A stretch of 64,000 nt of DNA from Heligmosomoides polygyrus polygyrus (GCA_947396885.1 OX377205.1:73132969-73196968), one strand, 5' to 3'. Positions 22,096-34,835 are shown, counted from the stretch's first letter. Notes: generated by a model from the sequence alone, not told the origin. Numbers and translations: made by a program.

Positions 22096-23094
22096 ATATT
22101 TTGTTGATGACGAGTTCTAGAGGACTACCACAGCGAAACTTGCAAAAGGCCTTTTTCGCTAGTGTAACACATCTTCTCACCAGTTTACTGTACACGTTAA
22201 CTGTATTATTTTCCTGAAACGCAAAACTTCAGAAGAAAGGGCGACGTATTTTTCAGTATTGGCAGGGATTCTGACTTACAAGTTGGGAGTCCCATCTGCA
22301 CCGAGTATTTCTCTTTGGTGTAAGACATAGATCTATTTTTTCAGTGAATAGTAAGTGAACCACTAAGAAAATCCTATTTAAAATTCGTTTCGAAATTAGA
22401 AAAAAACTATTACTTTCTTAGTGGTTGAAACTGATTTGGAAGCAAATTAGCTTTAATATCCTAGAAACTACAATAAAATTATGCGCGTAACAAAACAGCA
22501 GTTTTTCTTACAAATAATTTTTAATGGCAAACTAAGCTTACTTTTTTAGTGAATTAATATTGTGTCACATAGGCTTAAAAAACCTAATTCTCTCATAGTT
22601 ACTTTTCTTACTTACTATATGTAGTGTTACATTTTAAGTATACGAAGTGTTTTTTAAGCCAGTGAGCTTGCCAATCAGATGCCGATAAAGCCCATTCGCA
22701 CAGTTGAATCTGTGGTTTATGTGGGGCTTCAGTATAAACTGAGTACCCTTGCTCCAGGTGTATATCAGTCCAGTATTCTATAACTTGGTGAATGAACTTC
22801 ACATAGAACATAACTGCTGCTTTATCTAACGAATCTTGATAGCTTTTTCCCGCCCGATGTGTTTTTAAAGGATCTTGACTGTAACGTGTAAACTTACCTT
22901 GAAATACGTGCTGCTTTTGAATAGCTCGAAAAAGGTTAAGATCTGAACTCCTCCTGAATTTTGAGCAATTCTATAAAACAAATAAATACATCACTGTGAG
23001 AGTTTTCTTTCGATTTGGTGAATAGGCGAGGGTGAGGGATGCATTGTTTTCCCTTGTGCACATCCCTCCATTTATTATTCCACGAAGATTAAAG
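22096..23094. other. Unassigned AT-rich stretch
   Basis: No recognised feature. Short frames only. Confidence 0.35.
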
Positions 23095-23390
23095 CATAGT
23101 TACTTGGCGGATCGCGTCGCGTCGCGCAGCGTGGAATCGAGAGGACGATGCTCGGAGTGACACGACTCACGCAAGTGAGAGAAGGCCTCCGGAGTTCCGA
23201 GCTTCGCCGACGTTCGAAGATCAGAGACGCTGTCGAAGCCCTGATCGATCGATATGACTCTCTTCGTGTCCCACGAGCGAGAAGGACCCATTGAACCACA
23301 CTGACACGCGACAGGGACGAATGGAGACGCTGCTGACGCACGCTCAAGCAAGTCGATGATCAAAGGAAGATACAGGTGACACTTGGCGGA
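23095..23390 (+). mobile_element. RTE LINE 3' fragment with internal deletion
   Basis: It encodes GVTRLTQVREGLRSSELRRR and then jumps to DRYDSLRVPRARR, skipping the WAGHVMR part that the copy at 61213-64000 retains. It ends in QVDDQRK and GATACAGGTGACAC, the same type of 3' end as that copy. Stops are present in the second half. Confidence 0.75.
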
Positions 23391-23757
23391 TTAAAACGAC
23401 TAGAACAATTCTTCGAAAGCCATCATAGGAAATTTCCTTGATTCCAAGCTAACGACGCCGAAAAACACTCATCAAGCCCATTTGGTTTCAGTGATAGTAT
23501 GAAATGGTTCGTTCACAAGCTCTCAGCTTTTAGAGAAAAATCGTGAATATCTTTGCCGTTCTTCGTCTCCGCAGAATAAGAATCACCATAAGGTTCCTAT
23601 ACTGCAAAGATGATATCCACGAGGAACGGCAAAGTTTCTGATGCCATATTCGCGTCTAGCGGAATAATCACCCGATACTCGAGCTGCATGTATCTGTGTC
23701 ACGAAGTTGGTTTAGCCGTGCAGGATTTAAGCAGGGGGCAGAGAGCGGCTGGGAAGA
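23391..23757. other. Unassigned gap between RTE scraps
   Basis: Contains an imperfect inverted pair, TTTGCCGTTCTTCG near 23560 and GAGGAACGGCAAAG near 23620. No gene was recognised. Confidence 0.35.
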
Positions 23758-23965
23758 TATCAATAGCGTCGGAGAAGCCGTGAGGAAGGCGAAGAACGTC
23801 CGGGTCCGCGTTCACCTCAATGAGGAATCGAGAGGACAACGCTGGGGATGACACGATTCACTAAAGTGAGAAGCTTCCGGAGTTTCTAGCCCCGCCGTTC
23901 GAGGACCTGGAACGCTGTTGTTTGCGCCAAGTCGTCGAAAATTAGGTGGGCTGAAGCCGGTAAGT
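23758..23965 (+). mobile_element. Second RTE 3' scrap
   Basis: It covers the same C-terminal region as the previous copy (AATCGAGAGGACAACGCTGGGGATGACACG, then CGTTCGAGGACCTGGAACGC and GTCGTCGAAAATTAGGTGGGC). It includes the segment deleted there, but stops and indels are frequent and it ends before the element terminus. Confidence 0.65.
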
Positions 23966-24289
23966 CCTCCGTGCATAAGTGAACTGTATGTCCCTTCTGA
24001 ATCTCAAATCGTTTAAGCAATTTCAGAAGGGAATATAATTGCGCGTCATAAGAAAATTGGTCACTTCCGTTTGCTTTCGGTGAAAATATTCAGTAGTACA
24101 TACAGCTACTTTCCCGTCCTGCTTCATTTTCTATAAATTTCCTGTCGTCCAAGACGCCGAATCCTATTTCTGGTTTTAATTGGATGAAAATGGCGTTTAA
24201 CGTACGTAAAAACATTACCGTAGTTTAGACATACAACGTCCATCTGGCGCCTTCTTTCAGTTATTCGAGCAAGCTGGTCACATTTCGAG

Positions 24290-24527
24290 CACATCTGGCG
24301 AATTGGCTCGGCCAAATTCTACAGCTGATTAGCGTCAAACTGAGCCTCCCGTCCAGCACATGAATGTGCATGTCCCGAGCTTCGTTTCGCGAGTGAATAA
24401 ACACCAAAGAAGAGCCAAAAGTCTTCTCACCATTAGTTGTATCGATTTGCGCTCTTCGTTCTCGGAAAGTTATGGTGAGACAGACGATAACCGTTGACTC
24501 CTGCCAGTGTGATTGACACAGGGCCAT
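24290..24527 (-). CDS. Weak candidate exon, laminin-G-like in style
   Basis: The minus-strand frame includes TITFRERRAQIDTTNGEK and GSSLVFIHSRNEARDMHIHV followed by LDGRLSLTLI. Alternating hydrophobic strands ending in VLDGRLSL recall laminin G repeats, but no second repeat or EGF module is visible. An overlapping minus-strand frame (24124-24315) has CSKCDQLARITERRRQMD. Splice sites are ambiguous; GGTGAGAAG inside could be a donor for another frame. This may be a host exon, a pseudogene or chance. Confidence 0.2.
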
Positions 24528-25026
24528 CTTCTCCCATTACAGATGGAGATATCCTTGAGAAGATGCTTCCTATATGGGCGTAGAAGCTAGTTTTCTCACA
24601 CGCCGAGGATTATATTCTACGAGAGCTATCCACTTCGTCCGAGGGCCGTCTCGGTAGACACGACCATGACGTGCAATAGCGAAGTCACCTTAACCAGGCT
24701 TCGTAACGGAATTACATAATATTGGACTTGGACATTGGCGTAACCTCAGAGAACATCCCTACATTTACGCAAAGATTTATGTATGCCTTTTGAAAGTTAT
24801 TCCCGATTTCTTTCTCCTAGAATCTCGGCACCGATTCTTATTTCTGCGCGCTTCTATAGCGATATTTTTTGCAAATAAAAGGTTTAGTCATAGGTCAAAG
24901 AATGCTTTGTGAATAAAACAGAACAATGGGTTCTAAAACAGCTTCCCTTATTGCATTGCAAATGTGTTTCTTTATTTATTGTAAATGTATTGCTGGTTGT
25001 TTTCTTATTTATTAAAATAAGTGTCT
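24528..25026. other. Unassigned stretch
   Basis: Nothing recognised beyond short frames. Confidence 0.3.
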
Positions 25027-25034
25027 CAACTTAC

Positions 25035-25539
25035 GGTACAATCCTAGTTGGTGGTGGCCGCCCTTAAACGATTTCCCGACATAATGAAACACAATAAATA
25101 GGCAACAACGCTTAGAAATATGAACTACACCAAACTGGTTGTCCAGATAACTCCATAAGTTTCTCTGCTGGAGGGTAACCCAAACGCGACCTTTATCGGT
25201 ACAAATCTGGTAAGGAAGGAGAACGGATACTTCTAGCTGATAAAACAGGTAGCGTAAATCAAATAACGTTTTGAATACGGGAGAATATGAATAAAATGTG
25301 AATACGAGATCCTTGGACGCAGACAAAACGATGTACTTCACTTCTTAATCACTCGTAAATGTAGCTAGCTTAGCTCATTAATTCTCATGTTTTTCTGTTA
25401 CTTATTTTGATTTGGTGAATGTTGTTGTTTTCTGTGGAATGTGTAGGATCAATATATGGCAATTCTGAACACATTCAGATATCGCTATTCTTTTGATATC
25501 GTTTAGAAGCGGCCACCACCAACTATGTAGGATTGCACC
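25035..25539. mobile_element. hAT-like MITE with 8-bp target duplication
   Basis: Ends match as inverted repeats: GGTACAATCCTA-GTTGGTGGTGGCCGC on the left and its counterpart GCGGCCACCACCAACTATGTAGGATTGCACC on the right. CAACTTAC occurs directly outside both ends (25027-25034 and 25540-25547). An 8-bp duplication is the hAT signature. The 505-bp interior has a minus-strand frame without a transposase motif, so the element is non-autonomous. Confidence 0.75.
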
Positions 25540-25547
25540 CAACTTAC

Positions 25548-26492
25548 CAAATCATCAAACTCGCCACATTAGGGACACGACAGAAACCCGAAGAGCGGTT
25601 AACTTCAAAAATCAAAGACGCAAGGTAAAGTATTACCTAGTACCATAGTCAGAGGTGGGTTGTGTCCCAGTGGAAGGTCGGACTCTACAAATATTCTCCT
25701 CTGCAGACTTTTGAATATATTTTTTTATATTTTTAAATATTTTTATATTTTATGTTGTACCACACCATCGCAGCGATCATCACTGACCAGCGCATACGAC
25801 TACGTACGTTTAAGTTTTGATAAGACACTTTTATAACTTCACTTTGTTTCTAATAACACCTGATGTACACCGAGCCATACCTCGTCCGCAGATAGATTAC
25901 GTATTGTTTGCTAACAGTTCTATATGACATCCTCACATGAATGAAAAATCAGCTAGTCGAGAATAGACTTTGCGACAGAGGACGCACAGGGTGTCCGATA
26001 AATTGTGAAACAGAAACGGAAAACAACGGTAAGAAAACTAGATTTGATACAGTGTTCTGCTGCCTTGGCATTGGAGATCCCGTTTTTTTTTTATTAGGGC
26101 CCACTCCTCTCTTGATAAGGGTCTTTAGATCGAGTAGGAGACCACATTCCTCATCCATCTCATGATCAGGCTCTCCTTTCGTTGTTATGAATTCCACCAA
26201 TTTTTCCGTAGGATGGTGAACAAATAAAGACAAAAATCATGAATGCGGCAACTTCGTGGCTAGTCTTTTGCTGGTGCTGGTGCAATAGACTAGCCACGAA
26301 ATGCACGCAAACTCTTGAATTTATTTGGAGCACAATTTTCGTAGAATGCAGGCGCAAGTGGCAGCGGTCAAACGTAGCTCGTCTGAACATCTGGACATCG
26401 GTAGTTGAGCCGTTTGATCTTGCTTCGAACGAAAAACGCAAATGGACTGACTCAATTTTACAAGTTTTCGAGCATTCGATCAAGCGAATCAA
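25548..26492. other. Unassigned stretch with a small hairpin
   Basis: An A/T-rich tract lies at 25705-25755. A 14-bp perfect hairpin lies at 26253-26266 and 26287-26300 (TTCGTGGCTAGTC and complement) with a loop of about 20 nt. No gene recognised. Confidence 0.4.
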
Positions 26493-26506
26493 TTTGTACG
26501 AGAATA

Positions 26507-26800
26507 ATGAATAAAAAGGATAAAGGAAGGCGCTACTCAATTCTTTTTCGGACGCGCCACGCATTCTAGTTCTAGGGATGCCATGAAGGCGATTTGAATG
26601 CGTATTGGGCCAATAGCTTGTTGTGGCCAGCCGATGCACAAGTCGCTACCGAATCATATCAAGATAAGTCTGTACCAATCCAGCGACCCCGGAGGATGGA
26701 AGGCTTGGTTGGCCTGGGCGTGAAATGCACCCGAACCAGGAACCTGGCATCGGGTGAACGCGCGACAGTCGGCACCTCCTCCGACTGCGCTACACGCACC
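26507..26800 (-). mobile_element. tRNA-derived SINE copy, full length
   Basis: Minus-orientation copy: tail AAAAAGGATAAAGGAAGGCGC on the left and head TAGCGCAGTCGGAGGAGG (reverse complement) at the right end. The box B-like GGTTCGGGTGCATTTC is present on the minus strand. TTTGTACGAGAATA (26493-26506) and TTTGTACGAAAATA (26801-26814) flank it, a 14-bp target duplication with one difference. Confidence 0.8.
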
Positions 26801-26814
26801 TTTGTACGAAAATA

Positions 26815-27000
26815 TACCGAACAAACTCTACCGTAATTCGATTGCGATTCCTGGTAAAAGGCTCTATGCTTCAATTCGAACAAAGCTTCGTCGCGATGTC
26901 CCAATTCGAACAAAGCTGTACTCGAAAATAAGGACAGACAGAACTTGTCCGTGATTCAATTTCGAGCTTTGTTCGAACGGCGACCATTTACGACTTTCGG
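26815..27000. repeat. Cluster of AATTCGAACAAAGCT-type motifs
   Basis: The motif AATTCGAACAAAGCT appears near 26874 and 26912, and a complementary AGCTTTGTTCGAA near 26966, so the block is partly palindromic. Its origin is unknown. Confidence 0.5.
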
Positions 27001-30000
27001 CCAATCGACAAAATCGAGCGAAGTTGTTCAGTCGAAAGGTCAAGCTCATTGCGTGACTCGAGCCCCCATTTCATCGTCCATCTGTGACAAAAGGCCGCTT
27101 CGCATGCCCCACCGATGCATGGCATCCGATGTTTATTCTTCGCGCATCTGGCACTGTTTGCGTCAGCGGGCGTTGTCACCTGTGGCGTGAGGATCGCCAG
27201 ACCAAAGTGCACCTCCATCGCTGTCCCGCCAGGTGAGCGGATACTTCGAGTATTCATGAGCAGTGTCGCCTTACCTTGCTCGAGCCGGGCTAAGGGGCGA
27301 GGTGACGTCGGCCAGACGGGCAGATCTACGACCTCAGACGACGCGTCTCCCTCTAGGACCACGCCTCGCAACAGCGGATTCTGACAGCCAATTTCTGGGC
27401 CCTTCTATTTTTCGGTGCCCCTCCCCTCCCCATCCGTGTGCAGTCAGTCGGGAGAAGCTGCACCAGCATCCGCCTTATCACATCGTATTTCATCGATTTA
27501 ATTTCCTCGTTTTGTTTTCGACGACGTCGACGACGGTCTTTTGGGGGTGTTGTCGCCTGAAAGAGCTCATTTATTCATCAAAAGAGACGGCGGACAATCG
27601 GCGGTACGAGCGAATCACTCGAGCAGACCTCGGCGTCGCCTTTTCTCTACTACCTTACTAGGCTTTGTCTATGGTTCCTTCTTCAGTTATAGCGCTACAT
27701 CTACGTTCTTAGGCTCTTCATTTTGCATATTTTAGAACAGATGTTGTGAAGGAGAATTAATGTGGACCCCTCCGCTTTGGACTGGAAGTCAAATTCAGAT
27801 TGGAACCTCGGTGCTATAGTCAGCCAGAGTCGAGGCCCTTTCAGCCCAGCAATCCTATTTAATAGGTGTTTGGATGTGTCACAGATCCGAAGTTTAGGCG
27901 AGGAAGCGACCAACTCTATAACTTCGTCAGGGGGCAAGGTGTTCCTTCGGCAGGTCCTATTGTATTGAGACTCCCTTGTCGGTATTACTCGACATCTCCT
28001 GACTTCCTGTGACCGTTTTGTTGGTAGGCGCACAGAGTTCTAGTGTCCTTTCCTGTATACGAGGCCTCCTTTTCCCTCAGATCGCACTTGCGTTTTATAG
28101 ATGACTTCGCTTTAGTCGTCGTTCAAGATGGTCAGCAACATTATTATGGCTGAATTTCGGCGTACGCTCCTTCTTCAGTGTCCGAAAACTCCGTAGCACT
28201 CGTAAAACTATTCCCCATGCACCACTCCATCCTACAAAATGCTCCTCCTAAGGAAAATTGATGCAAGATCCAATATGAATTCGTGGTATGACTAACCTTC
28301 AAGGTTGATGACGGACCACCAGACACTCATGACTGCAAGGAATCAAATTAAGTTATTTTTATTTGTTCAACCTGCTACGCAAAGTAGACAGAAAAATAAT
28401 ATAGTCGCTCAAAACAAAACTTACTAACGACAGAAAAGTCGACTTTTATTTCTTTGGTGAGGAGGAAAATCAGAAAGAAAATAAACCTAGTTCACTTTTT
28501 AAACATATAGCTATAGAACCTAATGTACAAGTGAATCTGTTAGGCGTAAGGCTCGATTCTAAAGGAATGGGTAATTTCCAGGAGGCACCCAAGAGAGGCC
28601 TTCATAGCTTTTAAGACTTCAGAGGTAGCATGAAGAAGAATGTGACGCAGTGGTGATGCTCGTCTGTAGAAAGGGTAGGGCCTTCGGTCAAAGACGTACC
28701 TTAATCTAAGGAAGCTGTACAAATAGGCGTGGAAGTGGATCTCATTCTGCCTTGTCTACTCAAAGCGGCATCTGGAATGGTGGGAGCTAGCGTAAGTACA
28801 GAAACGCTCCTTGATTCATTATGCTCCAAGTGATCCAAGTGATACTCACTCCCTCCGCCCACAAGAAACTCTTAGGCAAGCCTGCGGTTCTTCTTGGTCC
28901 GAAGCCTGACCTAGGCTAATCGACTTGTACTTCACAGTTTCGAAGAGGCATTTCGAGTGAGAACTTTCCGTTGAATGTTGAGGTTTGCCATACCAAGGAC
29001 TATCTCTACATATTGTTAGACAATAATTCCATGAACCAAGCTCGTTAGCATTTCTATCACAGTGCTTCTTTAGGAGCACTTGATCGGTTTAACTGGCACT
29101 TATTGGTGTCACACTGTCCACCAGGGTCTTCTTAAGCAAAGACGGATTCCAAACTGTCTTGCGGAGGAGAAATGGGTTTTTCCGAAATTCAGAGAATAGG
29201 AGCGATTAGAAGGGCTACATGGCTACATACTCCACTATCGTCCAGCTTCGTAGAAAATATGGTTCGAGAGAAATCTGTGAAGCTAGATTCTGTGCTCGTC
29301 TACCACAATTTTAGTCTCCTAGCTTTTATTTGTGAGGCAAGTAGGGGCAATAAGGGTGCACTTCTAGGCAAGCGATCAGTTCCGTTATTTTGCCGGAAGT
29401 CAACGCCCCTATGTTGCTTCATATCCTTGGTGTTGATATGCCTTCATTCAGATTTAAAGCCCATCTCTAGGATTGTAACAAGTCATTAGGTAGAAGAAAT
29501 GCTAAAGCCCTTTGATGATGTTGAATCTGTGATTCTTCACTTCGCGAACTGAGAACTGCTTCTGTGGATTAGCTTGAACGAGGCCCTTCTGGAACTATTG
29601 CCTATTGTCACTGATGTTCAGCTAAACTCACAGGTGGACCTTGGGGTTCGCTCGCTGATTCTTGCTCCCAGCAGCTTCAAAGTTTCTGTCCGATGCGGTT
29701 GTAAACCATGGCCTCCGTTTTTCCTGTGTTGTTCCGACAGATGTTAGTGCGAAGCAGATTGCGTTCGTCTATCATTGTCTTCATCTCGTGACGCTGCTTA
29801 ATATTTTAATAATATGGCGGACGAAGCAGAGGCTGCTGGTCGTTTTGTCGTTTATGCCACAGATCTCTAGCCCTTACGCTATGAGTCTTGGCTAACCGTT
29901 GCATACATTATACTGTGAGAGACGCTATGGAGAACAATAAATGGAAATATGTTAAATGTTTCTCTACCCTCTACTCGGCGTAGACGTCATCTTCCGCTCA

Positions 30001-31183
30001 AATAGCGAGGTGTTCGAAAAGCTTGCATGTTTTGTAGCTGAGCACTAAATAGAAAGACTGTTGATTGTGAAGCAGCTGTTGCAGTAAACAAAATCAACAA
30101 CAACCTTTCTAATCATTGCTGTAAGTTGGAACAGAAAGAGGGGCAGGATTAAACGTTGTTGACTAACGGTTTTGCACCTCCATCTCCACAAGGGGATAGA
30201 GAGTTGATGTCAAGAATGAACTACACCATCTACGACATACTTTTCCAGGTAACAAAGGAGTGAAGCCCAACAATTCTGTATATGAGGAGCCGCGACACCC
30301 GGATGTGACGACATTGGTCATTTTTGCGCTAGCTCCAACATGCTGAGATGCTTATCTACCTTCTAAATTCTAATGTATGTATGGCTTTTCTTATTTTTAG
30401 TCTTTTCGGGCAATGTCTTCGGAAACTATGAAGGAGGCAAAGGAGGCTCTGGTGACTCTTTAGTGTTTGCACCGGGAAAGGCAATCTAGTCCAGAGTGGT
30501 CTCGTCGTCTCACCCGAGGTCGATGGTTGTTGGTCTCAGGAGGGGCTTTCTTGACATGAAGACGTCGAGAGTGATGTCTACGAAGGCTACGGAAGAGATA
30601 GGGGTGATAGACATGTACTTAGTTGATGATAACCAAGCTCTTTTCTCTTCTGATCATTTTCGGATTCTGAACTGCATTGAAAGATTTCACGTCTTCCGAT
30701 CAGATCTACTAAAAGAGGAAAACGTCAAAGGACGCAGAACCAGAGATCGAAAGAATTCAAAGCACGGCGTTCGAGGACCTCTGAATCGAGGCCAAGCATC
30801 TGGAGATGTGCACATATTGAAGTTGAATGCATAATTATCTGCAATGATTTCCTCCTAGATTGACCTTTATAGACGTTGAATCAAACGCCTTCATATCGGG
30901 GCCTGGGGACTGTGTGGTAGCTAATGGGTTGTGATATCATGGTCTCTTTCCACTACCGTCTCGAGCGATTTCAAGATGATCGGCGGCTTCACGAGGTCAG
31001 ACCACTAGAGAGCCCACATGTTGGCAGACAAGGTGAGGGCCTACTATTTGATCCGTTTCCTAATCACTGGGTGAGCAGTGTACATTGGACCTTCGGATGA
31101 TTGGATGATTCGGATAACGCAATTTCGCGGATACCGGAATTTTGGATAACTCGGATCCGGGCTATTTGGCGGGGCTCGGATTT
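27001..31183. other. Long stretch without recognised genes
   Basis: GC-richer sequence at 27050-27400 has open frames on both strands (26988-27371 minus, 27263-27661 plus), perhaps a decayed retroelement 5' region. A 112-codon plus frame lies at 30496-30834 without known motifs or clear splice sites. The rest is ordinary AT-leaning DNA with short frames. Confidence 0.3.
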
Positions 31184-31187
31184 TTAA

Positions 31188-31824
31188 CCCATTGACGACC
31201 GCGCGGCAAATCGCGTGTCTGGCGCGTGGGACCGCGCGCTGGGACCGCCTTGAGGCTCGAATCTCGTGCACTCACTACTTCACGGTATTCCAAATGAAGC
31301 TCCCTCTCCAATGGGTGAGCCACATATTGGAAAAGGCCGGAACAGGTTCGAAGCAAAACGTGGAAGATGTATTTGCTGCCACAAAAAGGTCAGCACAGAA
31401 AAGGGCGCACGTTCGTCACGAATCGTGCAAATAAGGTGACACACGATGTAGCAAGTGTGTGAAATATTTTTTCTAAATTGGGTTCAAGGTTTTCGCAAGA
31501 AATTTGACTAGATGTCTTAACCATGACCATTTTTGTAAGATATACGTAGCTGTTCGTGAGTAGTATCTATTTATTTGAAGTTTGAATAGTGTGTTGTGCT
31601 GATTTTTTTAATCAAAGCTTTCGTTAGAAGTAAATGATTCTCGGACCACTGTGCAGGTAGCATTGGTAGGATCCATCGAATCTAATGAATACTAGTAAAC
31701 TATGAAAAATCGAGGAAGTGCGCCGCAGCGAACATTTTTTTAACCGCGGGCTAAAATTGGGCCGCGCGGTCCCACGCGACAGAAAACCTGCGGGCCGAAA
31801 TTGGGCCGCGCGGTCGTCAATGGG
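31188..31824. mobile_element. piggyBac-like MITE with TTAA target site
   Basis: The terminal repeats CCCATTGACGACCGCGCGGC and the exact complement lie directly inside TTAA at 31184-31187 and 31825-31828. Ends beginning CCC with a TTAA duplication are diagnostic of the piggyBac superfamily. A GGGCCGCGCGGTC-type motif is repeated near the right end. The 637-bp interior has only an 80-codon frame (31192-31434), so it is non-autonomous. The flanks on both sides carry GGAT/TCGGAT-rich text, suggesting insertion into an older repeat. Confidence 0.8.
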
Positions 31825-31828
31825 TTAA

Positions 31829-33411
31829 ATAATTCGGATCGGGATATCTGGATCAGATGTCCGAAAATACTTCACTCGGATTCAATAAATAGTGACCAGT
31901 GCTATTCCACAGATGCCTTCTGGCATGTTGGGCTTGGGTACGTTCAAGTACATAACATCCTAACATATTCTACCACCAGTGAGTGCATTTAGGCATTAGA
32001 ATTAATAAAATTTGTAATTAATTAATTAATTAATTAAAAATCATCGTGTAATTGCCTTAAGGATTCGTTCCAGTGTCCACGGCTTCATTGTAGTTCACCA
32101 ATGTAAGTACAAGATGGATATGATATCTGACTCTCCTTTCTGAACAGAATTCTGCCCGAACCAAATCCATGATGACTGACAGTTTGATTGTGGCTAAAGC
32201 AGCGGAAACGGAAACGAGCTTGTTCTTAGATTGGACTCAGCAGCAGGATATGATACGCTTTGGAGCCGTTGAGCATGGGCTTATCGAGTATAGACGCCTT
32301 GAACTTAGAATGGGTATCAGATGGAACTAATACGTTAAAAGGGCACGCTCTAGAAGTGGTGTGTCTGGGATTAATTCCACAAGAGTACATCCAGCGAAGG
32401 CAGAACAGAGCCGGATCGCATGAAACTCATTAATTTGGTCTGAGCGTGTCGACCTTTGAGATAATTTCTTGCCGGCAATTATTTATGAGCGACTTCAGTG
32501 CTGGTGTCTCGGAATCGTAATACAAACCAATTAGGAACTGAAGGTCCCTCTGACTCACGTGTGTACGGCGATGGGAAAGCGCTCATTAATCAACCGTCGT
32601 ACTCCCTTTCATTCGGAGACATTCTCGTATGTCGTTCCGGTCTCGATCACTAATTGGGCAGTTTTCACTTCGCTCTAGGGGCGGAGGCAACGTTCTCTGA
32701 CCATTATTTTCTTGTTTTTGAACCAATTTTCTTCATTGTCTCAGGATTAATGAGCGTCTACTGTGCGGTAGATGGTAATCCAACTGTGAGAAAAAAAATA
32801 ACAAAAAAGTAAGACGACTGTTCGAAATATTTATTGATTGGCCTTTTCGGTACAAATTTTCCCCATCAGATACTTCTGTTGTAAAAGAAATTGTCGAGCT
32901 CATCTGTATAAGCCAGTGAACATCAGTTGTTTTGGCCAATATTCTAGTGGTAAAGGCTGGGAAAGTTCGTTTCCCAAGGCTGTCCTCGACCCTGCCAGCA
33001 ACGAAGCAAACTTCAATTTGACACCTCTTGGGCGATGGCTTAGTGGCGCCGGTTCCTGTCTAATTAGAAGCTCTTCGCCCTTGAATCTTTGCTCGCAGCA
33101 AAAGCTCCACTTCATTTTATTTGCCTCCACGGAAGTGCATCGCCTAGTGTCGCGTGTTGTCGCGTGTTGTCGCCATGTGTCGCTCGTTATCGCTTGCACA
33201 GCTTGCTCTCATATACTGTTTCTGGTGCTGTACAGTAACATTAGTTACCAATGGGCTTAAAAATCCAACTCGTCTTCCCGATCGGCTTCTTGTTCTTATT
33301 ACCTTGTGTCACATACTATAGGTACCTACTTCTCATTGTCGCTGGCCGTCGCTTAGTGCCACTCGCTTCCATTAATAAGCGTATTTATTTATTTATTCAT
33401 TCATACGCCTG
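31829..33411. other. Unassigned stretch
   Basis: Contains a (TTAA)n microsatellite at about 32014-32038 and a run of GTCGCGTGTTGTCGC-like repeats near 33146-33190. A 140-codon plus frame at 32838-33260 has no known domain. Confidence 0.35.
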
Positions 33412-33670
33412 GTAGCGCAATTGGAGGAGATACGGGCTGTTGCGTGACCTCAAATCGAGCTTCTTGGCACGGATTTCTAGCGCAGGCCAGCCAAGTCTTT
33501 TACTTTCAGTCTTTGTGAAATAGTACCAGACTTGCCTGGGAAGCATAAAACACAGTTTTTTTGCATCGGGTAGCCACAGAAGTCATTGTGTAGGCCAAAC
33601 GCGCATTGCAGCTGCTTCCGTGACATTGCAAACAAGCACAATGTGTAGCGCATTACAAAAAGGACTGATT
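33412..33670 (+). mobile_element. Diverged SINE copy
   Basis: The head TGGTAGCGCAATTGGAGGAG and the middle block AGGCCAGCCAAGTC match the SINE family. TGGCCAC-like text and AACGCGCATTGCAGCTGC follow in the expected order. The tail is degraded. It is preceded by a TTTA/TTCA microsatellite at 33379-33404. Confidence 0.55.
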
Positions 33671-34528
33671 AGCGCCATTCTTCATATTTTTCTTACGAGT
33701 GCATGAGCTTACAATATAACTCAAAATAGTAAGGTTGTAAACTGAAATACAATAAAAACGTCAACAATCGTGATAAGGATTAAGGATAGGAAGGCAAAGG
33801 CATGAGCCACACGAGGTTGGTAAATCCGTTTATTGGCCGGCGTTTCAACAAAATCGCCTTCGGGTCATGCCCGAAATACCGACTGCCTAGCTGTGGAAAT
33901 GTACCTTTAGAGAGTCTAAAGTCTGATTGAGGTAACAATATTAAATTAAAAATATGAAACCCAAAGCGCCTATAGCATAGAAGAAGTAACGACTGATTGC
34001 ACAGAAAATAACACTTTTCATTGGGAAACGGACATTTGTTTGGGAAGAACGTTCTGACGGAATAAAGGCCCTTCTAGGTTTGGCGAGGGAAACTTCGAGC
34101 TACAAAGAATCACCCAATGATGGCGGGAATTTATAGAAGGTAGCGCTTTTTGTTTGCTATCAGTTATTTACAAGGAAGCTTGATTCTGGATAATCTGTAC
34201 CTTCTGCATATCAGGTAGGCTGACGTTCCGTTTCGGCTATGTCGCTTATTGTCGCCAGTTCTGCCTACTGTCCTTTGCCTTAGCTCAATTACAAATGTGG
34301 CCTATCTAGTGATTGTAGCCGCATTCGTAAGCTACAATTAGGATTTGGACCTAGCATATGTGCGCAGTAGAACACTTTCTCCCCTTATAGCTTCATATCG
34401 CCCGCTATAGCCTTCTGACTCCTTGTGTAATCTCTTGCTGCTAATTAGCTAACCGTATGTAACGACTGCTGCTGTTCGCACTTAGGGTCGTATCTGAACC
34501 AAACATGTTAAGGCCTTTTAATTTCTTT
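33671..34528. other. Unassigned stretch
   Basis: No supported feature. Confidence 0.3.
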
Positions 34529-34540
34529 TGGAACGGCCAT

Positions 34541-34835
34541 AAAGGATAAAGGATAAAGGACGGCGTTGCTCAAACCCTTTTGGGATGCACCATGCATTCC
34601 ACTTCAACGGGATGTCGTGGAGGCGTATTGAATGCGTATTTGGCCATACAATGACTTGCGGTGGCCAGCCGATGTAGAAGTCAGTGCTTTATCCTTCTCA
34701 GACAAGTCTAGTTTCAATTCACCGACACCGGAGGGATGGAAGGTTTGGTTGGCCTGGGCGCGAAAGCCGAACCAGGAACCTGGTATTCTGTGCACGCGAC
34801 AGTCGGCGCCTCCTCCGACTGCGCTACACGCTCCC
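34541..34835 (-). mobile_element. tRNA-derived SINE copy with perfect target duplication
   Basis: Minus-orientation, full length. The tail is AAAGGATAAAGGATAAAGGACGGCG at the left; the head GCGTGTAGCGCAGTCGGAGGAGGC (reverse complement) is at the right. TGGAACGGCCAT occurs exactly at 34529-34540 and 34836-34847. The 12-bp duplication shows LINE-type retroposition and fixes both element ends, making this the best reference copy of the family in the window. Confidence 0.9.

Noticed and set aside
30496..30834. 112-codon plus-strand frame as a host exon
   Set aside because: No known motif and no convincing acceptor-donor pair, so it is only mentioned within the unassigned stretch.
32014..32038. 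LINE tail at the (TTAA)n run
   Set aside because: No LINE coding sequence lies next to it; it is treated as a plain microsatellite.
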